64,000 nt of DNA from an uncultured Clostridia bacterium (GTDB taxonomy: Bacteria > Bacillota > Clostridia > Christensenellales > Borkfalkiaceae), in NCBI GenBank assembly GCA_944363395.1, contig CALVUC010000001.1, forward strand, positions 32,745 to 96,744. Reading direction: 5' to 3'. Positions within the stretch are counted from its first letter, which is position 1; each line of letters begins with the position of its first letter. The notes beneath the pieces are model-generated. The model was not told the origin of the DNA. It worked only from the letters and a program-made list of their open reading frames with translations, and did not search any database. Of the stretch, positions 25,831 to 34,294 are shown in pieces. The position numbers were made by a program, and so were the translations under genes.

Positions 25831-26387
25831 CCAAGGCTGCCTTACAAAAGGCAGGGGCGGCCGCGCTGCTCGTCCTGCGCGTCCTGCTCGCCGCAGCCGT
25901 CGCTCTGCTGCTCGTCTATAACGTCTATATGCTCGTCGCGCGCCTCGCCTTCAAACAGGAGATGCCCACCTTTCTGGGCTTTTCCTCGGCAGCGGTGCGG
26001 ACGGGCAGCATGGAGCCGACCATCGCGGCGGGCGATTACATCGTCACTCTGTCGCGCGGGGAATACGGGGAGGGGGACGTCGTCATGTTCCGCGATCCGT
26101 ACGGCGGTTATACGACGCATCGCATCGTCGGCGGGAGCGCGGAAGGCTTTCTGACGGCGGGGGATGCGAACAACGGCTCCGTCGATCCGTGGCGGGTCGG
26201 ACAGGAGGACATCGTCGGCGAGGTCGTGCTCGTCATAAGGAACTTCGGGCGCGCGGCGGAGTTTTTCCGCACGCCACTCGGGATGCTCTCGATCGTCGCG
26301 GGCGCGGCGGTCTTGTGGCTGCTCGCAGATCTTCCCCGTCTCATCAAAAAAAAGGAACGCGGCAATGAAGAGGAACACACAGAATAA
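25827..26387 (+). CDS. sipW: SipW-type (S26B) signal peptidase I
   Basis: 186 residues: TM helix about 12-36, catalytic Ser61 in RTGSMEPTI, His98 in YTTHRIVG (Ser/His dyad of the ER-type/SipW branch instead of Ser/Lys), conserved AGDANN at 111-116 and DIVGEVVLVIRNFG, second TM about 150-168, cytoplasmic Lys/Glu tail. It should cleave the SipW-type signals of the proteins at 24149, 26365 and perhaps 27723. The next gene starts inside its 3' end. Confidence 0.93.
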   Translation: MTKAALQKAGAAALLVLRVLLAAAVALLLVYNVYMLVARLAFKQEMPTFLGFSSAAVRTGSMEPTIAAGDYIVTLSRGEYGEGDVVMFRDPYGGYTTHRIVGGSAEGFLTAGDANNGSVDPWRVGQEDIVGEVVLVIRNFGRAAEFFRTPLGMLSIVAGAAVLWLLADLPRLIKKKERGNEEEHTE

Positions 26388-27726
26388 GACAACTTCATAT
26401 CCGCTGCTGCGTTATTGCAGCATTCTTCTGGCGCTTTCGCTGTTGTTTGCGGGCGTCACGTTTGCGCGCTACGCCTCGGGCGGGAGCGTCTCAACGGGCG
26501 TGAGCATCCCCGCGTTCGATGCGGGCTATTCCATCGACCGCGTCAATACGACGACGTTCGGCAACCAGGACTATTGGATGAACGTCAACGATGTCTACGT
26601 CGATCAGGGCGCGGGAACGGCGATCTCCGTCGGCATGACGCTCAAAAACAACGGCGGCACGAACGTACAGCCGACGCTGCGCCTGAGCGGTCCCGCGGAC
26701 TATTGGGACAATCTCGCCATCGAAGTCATGGATGCGGAAGCGGACGGCAGCGCGGGCGAGCGGGCGTATACCCCGCAGCTCGTCCTTGCCGACCTGCTGC
26801 GCGAGCGCACGGTCATGGACGCGTACAACGTTTCCTACGGCGGCTACCGCACCTGGGGAACGGATGAGCAGTTCTCCACCGAAGATTCCCTCGTCTTCGG
26901 ACAGAGGGGGGAGACGGAGCGCGTGCTCACGATGAACGGCGCGCTCACGGCGGAGGGCGGCGAAGTGACGGCTGTCTGGACGGAAGAGGGAAAAGAGGCG
27001 ACCCTGCGCATCACGGCGGAGAAACGCACCGAGCAATATTCCGTCGGGTTTGTCCGCAAGCGGAACGCCGAACTTCTCCCGCCCCTCTATGTCGAGTGCA
27101 AAAAGGAGATGACGGTCTACACCGTCGAACTCACCCTTCCCGCGCTCGATCTCGCGGCAAGGAGCGGCGAGATCGAAACGCGCCTGCCCGTCGTCATCTT
27201 CCTTACATGGACGAACGACCTTCCCAACCGTTCCGAGGCGGCGACGTCCGGATTCTGGGATACGCTTCTTTATGCAGACGCTCCCTTTGAGCTTGCGAAC
27301 GCGACGTCGGACGGGCAGAGCGTTACCATCCTCGGCTATCATTTTGACGTCGGCGGCGTGAACGTCGTCGATGCAGGCGGCAATGCGACGGGGGAGGAGA
27401 CTTCGGTGCGCCTGCAAACGACGCTGGGCGGCGGCGTCGCCTATTTCCACGTCGCAGGCATCAACGACTACGACGGCTCTTACGTCCATCCGATGCAGTC
27501 GTACGAATACGGCGGGAGCGCGGTGCTCATGCAGTGCCTCAATAAGGACGAGAGCAAGCGCATCATAGCCGACGTGACGGGGATCTCCGCGGTGTTCCAG
27601 GAGGAAGAGATCTCCATGACGGGCGACAACGGGTACGCGCCCATCCAGCAGCGCGGCTTCCGCATTTCCTTTGCCGCAGACTTTGTACAGAGTTCGGAAC
27701 TGCCTTTCGGAGGAGCAAGCATATGA
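26365..27726 (+). CDS. Large SipW-dependent secreted protein
   Basis: 453 residues. Signal: basic start, YPLLRYCSILLALSLLFAGVTFARYASGGSVSTGVSIPAFDAGY, matching the SipW type (TFARYASGG). The mature protein is beta-rich (VGMTLKNNGGTNVQPTLRLSG; VYTVELTLPALDLAARSGEIETRLPVVIFLTW) without enzymatic motifs, consistent with a structural surface component larger than TasA. C-terminus FVQSSELPFGGASI repeats the VQSSELP motif of the protein at 24149. Overlaps sipW by 23 bp and the next gene by 4 bp, so tight coupling. Confidence 0.7.
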   Translation: MKRNTQNKTTSYPLLRYCSILLALSLLFAGVTFARYASGGSVSTGVSIPAFDAGYSIDRVNTTTFGNQDYWMNVNDVYVDQGAGTAISVGMTLKNNGGTNVQPTLRLSGPADYWDNLAIEVMDAEADGSAGERAYTPQLVLADLLRERTVMDAYNVSYGGYRTWGTDEQFSTEDSLVFGQRGETERVLTMNGALTAEGGEVTAVWTEEGKEATLRITAEKRTEQYSVGFVRKRNAELLPPLYVECKKEMTVYTVELTLPALDLAARSGEIETRLPVVIFLTWTNDLPNRSEAATSGFWDTLLYADAPFELANATSDGQSVTILGYHFDVGGVNVVDAGGNATGEETSVRLQTTLGGGVAYFHVAGINDYDGSYVHPMQSYEYGGSAVLMQCLNKDESKRIIADVTGISAVFQEEEISMTGDNGYAPIQQRGFRISFAADFVQSSELPFGGASI

Positions 27727-30700
27727 AAGACAAGACGCGCACGATCTTTCTCATGTCCGTGATGTCGGCGCTCGCCGTTTCGCTGACGGCGGCGTCTCTT
27801 TCCTATGCCTTCACGGATGCGCGCTACGTCGGCGGCGGATTCGATCCCGACAGCCCTTACGACGACGTGATCGATTTCGTCGGTGCGACGAAGTACATCG
27901 TCTCTTCGCCCGAAGAGCTCGTCAACGCCATCGAGAACGGCTATTCCTATATCCAGATCGACAAGGACGCCGCGGAGCCCTTCGTCATCAACAGCGATAT
28001 CGCGGACGTCGTCACCAACCTCGTGCTGGATGTCAACGGGAAAGTCGTCGTCCGCAACAGCCGCAATCCGCTTCTGGACGTCAAGCGCAACGTCTCCGTC
28101 GTGCTTGTCTACGACTCCTCGCAGCAGCAGACGGGCGGTTTTTACAACCCCATCGGCAGCGCCCTGCAGGCGAGCGGCGGCACGCTCACCGTCGGCACGG
28201 GCATCTATGAGAGCGGTCCGCGCTCTGATACCGCGGCGCCGTCCGCGCAATTGGAGAGCGTCGATTACGTCTATTCCCGCACGGCGAGGACAAACGATGC
28301 GTCATACGAGCAAATGACGGGCGCGAAGCTTCCCAAGATCAACAAGGACGCCTACTATGCCTCCGCGCCTTCCGCAGGCAGCGAGTATATCAAGGAAGAT
28401 ACCTATCTTCTCTATACGGTGGAGACGGACTGTGAGATCAGGGACGGAAAACTCATTACCAACGTGAGCACGGGCGGCGACGAACTGCGCGTGCCGTGCA
28501 ACGTCGCTTCCTGCGACTTCTACTATTACTATCCCGTCGGCGCCTCGTCCGAGGGCGGGCAGGACTATGCCGTCGTTTACGGCTATCATGACGTAAAGAA
28601 GCTTGCCGAGACGGAGGACCGCGATCTTACGGAGGCGTCGGGCGGGGTGCAGCTCGTCTGGCCCTATGCCGCCGTGCGCTCGACGGCGGGCAATACCTAT
28701 GCCCGCGGCGGGGACTTTGCCACCCATTTCGGCACGAAAAACACCTACGGGATCTATTCCTACGGCGGCACCATCGCGGTCGGCGGCGAGGCGGGCTCGG
28801 CGGAGCCCGAATTCCGCGCATACGGCGACGGCGTCTGTATCAACATGGAAGCGGAAGCCGGGAATGCGGACGTCACAAGCACGCTGACCATCGTCAGCGG
28901 CGTATTCTCCTCGGAAGAAGGGGACACCGTGAGCATTTCGGGCGGGAAAATGACCGTCTACGCGGGTACTTTCTCCAAGACGGACTGCCGCTTCGCGGCA
29001 CCCGATGAGGACCGCCCGCAAGCGCATACCGCCGTCATACGGATGCAGGGCGGCGAGCTCTCCATCCGCGGCAGCGAGGAAGATAAGGTCGTTTTGTGCG
29101 CGGGCTCGGAAACTTCTCCCCTGGAGAACGTATTCGGCATCCGCGCCGGCGAGGGGACCGTCAGCGTCAGCGGCTGCAAGATCGATGTGTACGGCGACTA
29201 TTCGGCGGGCGTGCTCTCGTACAACGGCGAAGTCAATTTGCAGGATACTTCCATTTATGTGACGCAGAACAATGAGGACCTCGTGACGCAGAACAAGGAG
29301 GACCGCCTCTCCTCCGCGGGCGTCAGTTCGGAACGGGATGAGAGCGACAGCATCGGCGAAGGAAAGCCCATCAATATGAACGGCGATGTCTCGATCGTGT
29401 CCGACGGGCTCGGCGTCACGGCGCGCGGGACGGTCAACGTCAAAGGCGGCACGACGACGGTCACGACGACGCGCGGGACGGGCATCTATGTCAATTACGG
29501 CGCGTTCAATGTGAATGAGAATGCCGCCGTGTCCGTCGAAAGCACGATCGTAGACATTGCCTGGGCAATGCCGCCCGAACACCCTGGTGAGAGCGTCGCA
29601 AACCGCTACAACGGCGTCTATGTGCAGAGCGGCTCGCTCATCGCCGACGGCACGCTCAGCGTCACGCATAAGGGCGTGAAAAACGGCAATCATCTGACGT
29701 ATGACGGTTTAGAGATCAATAGCTATGCCGTCCGCGTGGAGAAGGCGGCGGACGGCGTCACGGAGGTCGCCATCGCAAAAGGTGCTATCACCAATAATAG
29801 CGGCGGCGGCGTGTACGTCGGCGGCGGCAGCGTGACGCTCGGCACGGAGAAGAGCGGTCCCACGATCACGACAACGGGAACCGATTTTGAATTTGAAGAG
29901 GGATCCGAAAATACAACTGCGGGAACCGGTAACTGGAAATTCTATGCCAATCAGACGGGCGGTCATGCGGTTGAGGTCGTTGAAGGCAAGCTCTTGATCA
30001 ACGACGGGCTCTATACGGCTGCCCTTGGGAACGGGATCCTCGTCAGAAACGGCGAGGTCTGTGTGTTGGACGGCATTTTTCAGGGCAACGATACGCAAGA
30101 TTATCGGAATAAGTATGGCAACGATCTGCCTGCGGGACCTGCGGCATACTATGCGCTGAAGCTGTTCGGCGGGACGATCACGACCTTTGGCGGGACGTTC
30201 GGAACGTATTCGACGGAACAGGATGGACAGACGGCGGAGCATATTGCGCAGGGCAGCAGCGCCTTCGTTACAGGCGGAGAAAGCGTCAGAGCGACGGCAA
30301 ATATATACGGCGGGAATTTCGTCGTCAGCGGTCAGGCAGGGTTCAGCGTCTATAAAAATGTTACGTTGACGTTCAGTCCTTCCCAAAGCGCCTCGTATGA
30401 CAACGTCAACCATACAGGCAGCGAGATAGTTGTCTCTGCAGGGACAACGGCGATCGCGATCGAAGATACGACCGACCAAGGCGTTTCCGTCACGATCAAT
30501 GGCGGCGAGTTTAAAAGCACGATAGAGAAGGAGACCCGCAATGGCATATGGGACAGCAATCCGTATGCAAGACTTACGATCAAAGGAGGGACTATTACAG
30601 GATCGGCGCAAGCGGGGCTTTGGCTGGTGTACCGTCCTGCCGTGGAAGGCGGTGTGACGATCAAGGGCGGGACGATCAAGGGTCCCAAATACGGCATTTA

Positions 30701-31112
30701 TTACGCCGAAAAAGAAAATTATGAAGGAGTCGGGGATGGGCTTGTTATTACCAGCGGTACGTTTGAGGGAGAAACGTCCGGGCTTTACTTTGCCCGCAAT
30801 CAATGGGTCGACAATAATGTCGGCGGCAACGTTCATATCAGCGGCGGCACGTTTATCGGAAGATCGGTGGAAAAAGGAACTTGGGGGATGGAATATTGGA
30901 TCAATGGTGCGATCGGCGCCAACTCAGACGGTCTCTATAGCGGTTTGGGGCGCGATATTCAGATCACCGACTTTATTGAAGACGGCAGCACGATCCAATG
31001 TTTCACGAATGAGATTCTCGACCGCGAGATCACAGTTGGCGATAGTTCGGAAAGAAATGAGATAAAAATCAATCAGACGACTTGCCGCTACAATAAAGTT
31101 GTGATCGAGTAG
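27723..31112 (+). CDS. Giant parallel beta-helix surface protein
   Basis: 1,129 residues. Signal-like N-terminus (TIFLMSVMSALAVSLTAASLSYAFTDARYVGGG) with similarity to the SipW-type signals of its neighbours. Most of the protein consists of short beta-strand turns of the GGT-I-x-V-x-GG kind (for example GGTITTFGGTFGTYS, GGTIKGPKYGIYY), as in right-handed beta-helix adhesins or polysaccharide-binding proteins. No LPXTG, SLH or C-terminal TM is present; the end is NQTTCRYNKVVIE. Codon use becomes clearly more AT-rich after about 29,700, suggesting a mosaic 3' half. Last gene of the surface operon. Confidence 0.7.
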   Translation: MKDKTRTIFLMSVMSALAVSLTAASLSYAFTDARYVGGGFDPDSPYDDVIDFVGATKYIVSSPEELVNAIENGYSYIQIDKDAAEPFVINSDIADVVTNLVLDVNGKVVVRNSRNPLLDVKRNVSVVLVYDSSQQQTGGFYNPIGSALQASGGTLTVGTGIYESGPRSDTAAPSAQLESVDYVYSRTARTNDASYEQMTGAKLPKINKDAYYASAPSAGSEYIKEDTYLLYTVETDCEIRDGKLITNVSTGGDELRVPCNVASCDFYYYYPVGASSEGGQDYAVVYGYHDVKKLAETEDRDLTEASGGVQLVWPYAAVRSTAGNTYARGGDFATHFGTKNTYGIYSYGGTIAVGGEAGSAEPEFRAYGDGVCINMEAEAGNADVTSTLTIVSGVFSSEEGDTVSISGGKMTVYAGTFSKTDCRFAAPDEDRPQAHTAVIRMQGGELSIRGSEEDKVVLCAGSETSPLENVFGIRAGEGTVSVSGCKIDVYGDYSAGVLSYNGEVNLQDTSIYVTQNNEDLVTQNKEDRLSSAGVSSERDESDSIGEGKPINMNGDVSIVSDGLGVTARGTVNVKGGTTTVTTTRGTGIYVNYGAFNVNENAAVSVESTIVDIAWAMPPEHPGESVANRYNGVYVQSGSLIADGTLSVTHKGVKNGNHLTYDGLEINSYAVRVEKAADGVTEVAIAKGAITNNSGGGVYVGGGSVTLGTEKSGPTITTTGTDFEFEEGSENTTAGTGNWKFYANQTGGHAVEVVEGKLLINDGLYTAALGNGILVRNGEVCVLDGIFQGNDTQDYRNKYGNDLPAGPAAYYALKLFGGTITTFGGTFGTYSTEQDGQTAEHIAQGSSAFVTGGESVRATANIYGGNFVVSGQAGFSVYKNVTLTFSPSQSASYDNVNHTGSEIVVSAGTTAIAIEDTTDQGVSVTINGGEFKSTIEKETRNGIWDSNPYARLTIKGGTITGSAQAGLWLVYRPAVEGGVTIKGGTIKGPKYGIYYAEKENYEGVGDGLVITSGTFEGETSGLYFARNQWVDNNVGGNVHISGGTFIGRSVEKGTWGMEYWINGAIGANSDGLYSGLGRDIQITDFIEDGSTIQCFTNEILDREITVGDSSERNEIKINQTTCRYNKVVIE

Positions 31113-31151
31113 CCGTCATCGTAAAACAGCAAAAGATAACGGCTCAAAAAT

Positions 31152-31177
31152 GTAAGCCCGCCGATCGGCGGGCTTAC
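31152..31177. terminator. Perfect hairpin downstream of surface operon
   Basis: GTAAGCCCGCC-GAT-CGGCGGGCTTAC is perfectly self-complementary. A-run on its left side (caaaaatg) would give a U-tract for minus-strand transcripts; for plus-strand transcripts only the stem is present. Confidence 0.55.
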
Positions 31178-31228
31178 CGTATACGCGGCGTTCTCCCGGT
31201 TTTTGCCAAAATTTCACTCGTTCACCCC

Positions 31229-31256
31229 TTGACAAAACCCAAATATATGGTATACT
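31229..31256 (+). promoter_or_regulatory. Sigma-A promoter
   Basis: TTGACA (31229-31234), 16-bp spacer, TATACT (31251-31256). Confidence 0.75.
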
Positions 31257-31305
31257 GTTGGCGAATCGGGGAAATACTCCGATAAAAAACGATAAGGGGT
31301 GTTTT

Positions 31306-32331
31306 ATGAAGAAGATCAGAGTGGTCCAGTACGGCTGCGGCAAGATGAGCAAGTACATCCTGCGCTACCTGCACGAGAAGGGAGCGGAGATCGTCGGCGC
31401 AATCGACGTCGATCCCGCCATCCTCGGCATGGACGTGGGGGACTACGCGGGGCTGGGCGTCAAGACGGGCGTGAAGATCTCCAGTGATGCGGAACGGGTG
31501 CTCGACGAATGCGACGCGGACGTCGCGATCGTCACGCTGTTCAGCTTTGTCGCGGATATCTACGATGCGGTCGAACAATGCGTCATCCGCGGCATCAACG
31601 TCATCACAACGTGCGAAGAAGCCATCTACCCGTGGACGACGGCAGCGGCGCTCACGAACAAGCTGGACGCCCTCGCCAAGGAGCACAACTGTACGGTGAC
31701 GGGCAGCGGGATGCAGGATATCTTCTGGATCAACATGGTCGCGATGGTCGCGGGCGGCTGCGCGAGCATCAAAAAGATCAAGGGCGCATACAGCTACAAT
31801 GTGGAAGATTACGGTCTGGCGCTCGCCAAGGCGCACGGCTGCGATCTCACGGTGGAAGAGTTCAACGAGACGCTCGCCCATCCCGCCGAGATCGTGCCTT
31901 CCTACGCGTGGAACGCCGCGGAAGCCATCTGCAATAAGCTGGGACTGACCGTCAAGTCCATCAGACAGGAGAACGTTCCCTACACCGTGGACAAGGATAT
32001 GCCCAGCGCGACGATGGGGACGACCATCAAGGCGGGCAGATGCATCGGGATGTCTGCGGTCGTCACGATCGAGACCTACCAGGGCATCGTTATCGAGGAG
32101 GAGACCATCGGCAAAGTGTACGGACCGGACGACGGCGATATGTGCGATTGGTGGATCACGGGCGAACCCGATACCGAATTCCACGTCGTCAAGCCCGCCA
32201 CGGTGGAGCATACCTGCGCGACCATCGTCAACCGCATCCCGTCTCTGCTCAACGCGCCTGCGGGCTATGTCACTTCCGACGAACTGGACGAGATCAAATA
32301 CCTCACCTATCCGATGGACGTTGAACTGTAA
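31306..32331 (+). CDS. 2,4-diaminopentanoate dehydrogenase-like oxidoreductase
   Basis: 341 residues. Rossmann start [31 protein letters not shown] with the dihydrodipicolinate-reductase-type fold; TCEEAIYPW (following the nicotinamide region) and [19 protein letters not shown] resemble the clostridial 2,4-diaminopentanoate dehydrogenase (ornithine fermentation) family. Others in that family act on different amino acids and no ornithine-degradation genes are adjacent, so the substrate is open. Monocistronic: own promoter, Shine-Dalgarno GGGGTG, terminator right after. Its last 75 bp are duplicated 1.3 kb downstream. Confidence 0.75.
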   Translation: MKKIRVVQYGCGKMSKYILRYLHEKGAEIVGAIDVDPAILGMDVGDYAGLGVKTGVKISSDAERVLDECDADVAIVTLFSFVADIYDAVEQCVIRGINVITTCEEAIYPWTTAAALTNKLDALAKEHNCTVTGSGMQDIFWINMVAMVAGGCASIKKIKGAYSYNVEDYGLALAKAHGCDLTVEEFNETLAHPAEIVPSYAWNAAEAICNKLGLTVKSIRQENVPYTVDKDMPSATMGTTIKAGRCIGMSAVVTIETYQGIVIEEETIGKVYGPDDGDMCDWWITGEPDTEFHVVKPATVEHTCATIVNRIPSLLNAPAGYVTSDELDEIKYLTYPMDVEL

Positions 32332-32340
32332 ACGACCGAA

Positions 32341-32376
32341 ACGGGGGCTTTCCTTCGGGGAAGCTCCCTTTTTTTG
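32341..32376 (+). terminator. Intrinsic terminator
   Basis: GGGGGCTTTCC-TTCG-GGGAAGCTCCC stem with a UUCG-type loop and seven T. Confidence 0.85.
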
Positions 32377-32385
32377 CCCGAAGCC

Positions 32386-32413
32386 TTGACAGAATACAAA
32401 AGTGTGATATGAT
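32386..32413 (+). promoter_or_regulatory. Promoter of the SGNH lipoprotein gene
   Basis: TTGACA (32386-32391), 16-bp spacer, TATGAT (32408-32413); the start site falls in the palindrome that follows. Confidence 0.75.
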
Positions 32414-32417
32414 ATTT

Positions 32418-32433
32418 GTGAGAACGTTCTCAC
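32418..32433 (+). promoter_or_regulatory. LacI-type operator palindrome
   Basis: Perfect 16-bp palindrome GTGAGAACGTTCTCAC centred on CG, overlapping the expected transcription start. This matches the general form of LacI/GalR-family operators; the cognate repressor is not in the window. Confidence 0.7.
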
Positions 32434-32450
32434 GGCAAGGAGGGATGAGG

Positions 32451-33533
32451 ATGAAGGCAACAAGGGGTTGGGTCTGCATTTTGTCGCTGCTGATGGCGTT
32501 TGCGCTGTTCGGGTGCGCGCCGTCGGGGACGGATGGCTTGCCGCCGCAGACGGCGGAGGAGCGCACGCTCTGCCTTGCCGTGGGAGACACATATGATTTT
32601 TCGCAGATGGGACTTCTCCTTGCGCAGGCGGAAGGGGAATGTATCCAAGCGCGCGGAAATATCATCGAAGCAGTCGGAGAGGGGACTGCTTCCGTCGTGG
32701 CGACGGGAGCGGACGGGGCGGTCGGCTACGCCGTGCGGGTCTTTCCGACCGCGCGCGAATTGGGAGGGCGTTTTTCGCTCGACAGAGGAATGTTCTTCGG
32801 AAAAAAGGCGATCGTGTTCGGGGACAGCATCACCGACGGCTACATGGGAGACGAGACAAATTATGACGAGACATATTTTGCGCTGCTCTGCGATGCGCTC
32901 GGCATATCGGGAGAACCCGGCGATCTCGTCAACTGTAATTTTGCCTGCGGCGGCACGACCATCACATACGGGCGCAGACTGCAATTCGGGATTTCGGGCG
33001 CAGAACGCGTGACGGTCTCGCAGCCCTTTTACGATACGGGGCGGCTGCGCGATCCTGCCTCCAACATCCCCGACGCTGACCTTTGCATCATCTTTTACGG
33101 AACCAACGACTTTGACGAAAATATCCCCGCGCGCGCGGAAGGGGACGCGTCGCTCACGGATGTGCCGACGCGCATGGAGGACGCAAGGACGATCAAGGGC
33201 GCCGCTCACTATATGATAGAGCAGCTGCATATGCGCAATCCGCAGCTCAAGATCCTCCTTCTTCCGCCCCTGTACCGCAGGAAGGCGGGCAACCTCGATT
33301 ACGCGCACGGCGGGAAGGACGTCGTCAACACGGTCACGGGCGAATATCTGAGCGAATACGGCGCGGCGCTGCGGGAGGCTGCGCAGGAATGCGGCGCGAA
33401 GTTTATCGATTGGTATCCCGTCTTTGATTTTGAAAACTTTGGCGTCTCTTCGCAGTACACTTCGGACGGGCTGCATCCCAACCGCGAAGGGCATCGCCTG
33501 ATGTTTGAATTTTTGCTCGCGCACGCCGGATAG
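32451..33533 (+). CDS. SGNH/GDSL-hydrolase lipoprotein
   Basis: 360 residues. Lipoprotein signal with lipobox LFGC (Cys22); a short beta domain (about 40-100) resembling an Ig-like spacer; then an SGNH hydrolase: block I FGDSITDGY (Ser126), CGGTTITYG, block III YGTNDFDE and the block V DGLHPNREGH with catalytic Asp/His. Such extracellular esterases often deacetylate sugars. ATG 32451 is favoured because AAGGAGGG ends 6 nt before it; ATG 32445 is too close. Probably repressed through the palindrome above. Confidence 0.85.
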   Translation: MKATRGWVCILSLLMAFALFGCAPSGTDGLPPQTAEERTLCLAVGDTYDFSQMGLLLAQAEGECIQARGNIIEAVGEGTASVVATGADGAVGYAVRVFPTARELGGRFSLDRGMFFGKKAIVFGDSITDGYMGDETNYDETYFALLCDALGISGEPGDLVNCNFACGGTTITYGRRLQFGISGAERVTVSQPFYDTGRLRDPASNIPDADLCIIFYGTNDFDENIPARAEGDASLTDVPTRMEDARTIKGAAHYMIEQLHMRNPQLKILLLPPLYRRKAGNLDYAHGGKDVVNTVTGEYLSEYGAALREAAQECGAKFIDWYPVFDFENFGVSSQYTSDGLHPNREGHRLMFEFLLAHAG

Positions 33534-33573
33534 CATAACGATCGGGCTTGCAAGTAAGAACACCGCGACCGAT

Positions 33574-33651
33574 ATCACTTCCGACGAGCCGGACGAGATC
33601 AAATACCCCTCATGTCCGATGGACGTTGAACGGCAAACGACCGAAACGGGG
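33574..33651 (+). repeat. Diverged direct repeat of the dehydrogenase 3' end
   Basis: About 78 bp here match 32271-32350 (codons for [10 protein letters not shown]...YPMDVEL plus the stop region and ACGACCGAAACGGGG) with roughly eight differences. The copy has lost the stop and is not part of a gene. The SGNH gene therefore lies between two direct repeats. Confidence 0.85.
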
Positions 33652-33669
33652 AGCGCATTGGCGCTCCCC
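33648..33669 (+). terminator. Hairpin after SGNH gene
   Basis: GGGGAGCGC-ATTG-GCGCTCCCC stem at the end of the repeated segment, between the SGNH gene and the convergent YgjV-like gene. Confidence 0.6.
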
Positions 33670-33685
33670 GCTCGCTTTGTCCGGG

Positions 33686-34294
33686 CTAAACTTGCTTTAT
33701 GTCGGTACGGACGCATTCTGCGCCGCTTGGATCGCACGATCTTTCTTTCCTGCGTGCGCGCAGATGCCCGATGAGCCCCGCGATCACGCCGATCACAAGG
33801 ATGATCTGGCGGAATACGCCGATGTATGCGCCGACGGAAGCGTTATACACGAGGTTGCCGCTCTCCAGGATGAGTGCGCCCGTTTTGAGAACGGTATACC
33901 GTTTGCTTACAGAGCACAGCGTATAGACGGTCTGCAGGACGGGAGGCAGCCATGTATACCAGGCGCCCAATTTCCATGCGCACGCTGCCCATGCCGCGGC
34001 AAGCAGGCAGGCCGCCGCCCATACGGGAAGTTCGCGGCGCAGCTTTTTCAGGCAGAACAGCATGAGAAGATTGCGCACGATCGCCGCGGCATTGAGTACG
34101 ATCCCCGTAAATGTGTCGGAATCTGCCGCAAGAATGCAGGATTCGGCGAGGAAGATCGCCATCGCGGCGGAGGAGAGCGCAAGAAATCCCGTCTTTTTGA
34201 GTTGATAGGACCATACGAGGACGATCATCCCCACAAAACCGACGATCTGCGCATATACGTTGATATGCAGCCCCAGCCAATCGACGTACAGCAT
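33686..34294 (-). CDS. YgjV-family multi-pass membrane protein
   Basis: 202 residues with about six hydrophobic helices. N-terminus VDWLGLHINVYAQIVGFVGMIVLVWSYQLKK, then FLAESCILAADSDTFTGIVLNAAAIVRNLLMLF and the inward TVYTLCSVSKRYTVLKTGALILESGNLVYNASVGAYIGVFRQIILVIGVIAGLIGHLR follow the YgjV pattern. Function unknown, possibly transport. ATG 34294 overlaps the fucosidase stop by one base (TGATG); GTG 34297 is an alternative. Co-transcribed with the fucosidase. Confidence 0.8.
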   Translation of the reverse strand: MLYVDWLGLHINVYAQIVGFVGMIVLVWSYQLKKTGFLALSSAAMAIFLAESCILAADSDTFTGIVLNAAAIVRNLLMLFCLKKLRRELPVWAAACLLAAAWAACAWKLGAWYTWLPPVLQTVYTLCSVSKRYTVLKTGALILESGNLVYNASVGAYIGVFRQIILVIGVIAGLIGHLRARRKERSCDPSGAECVRTDIKQV

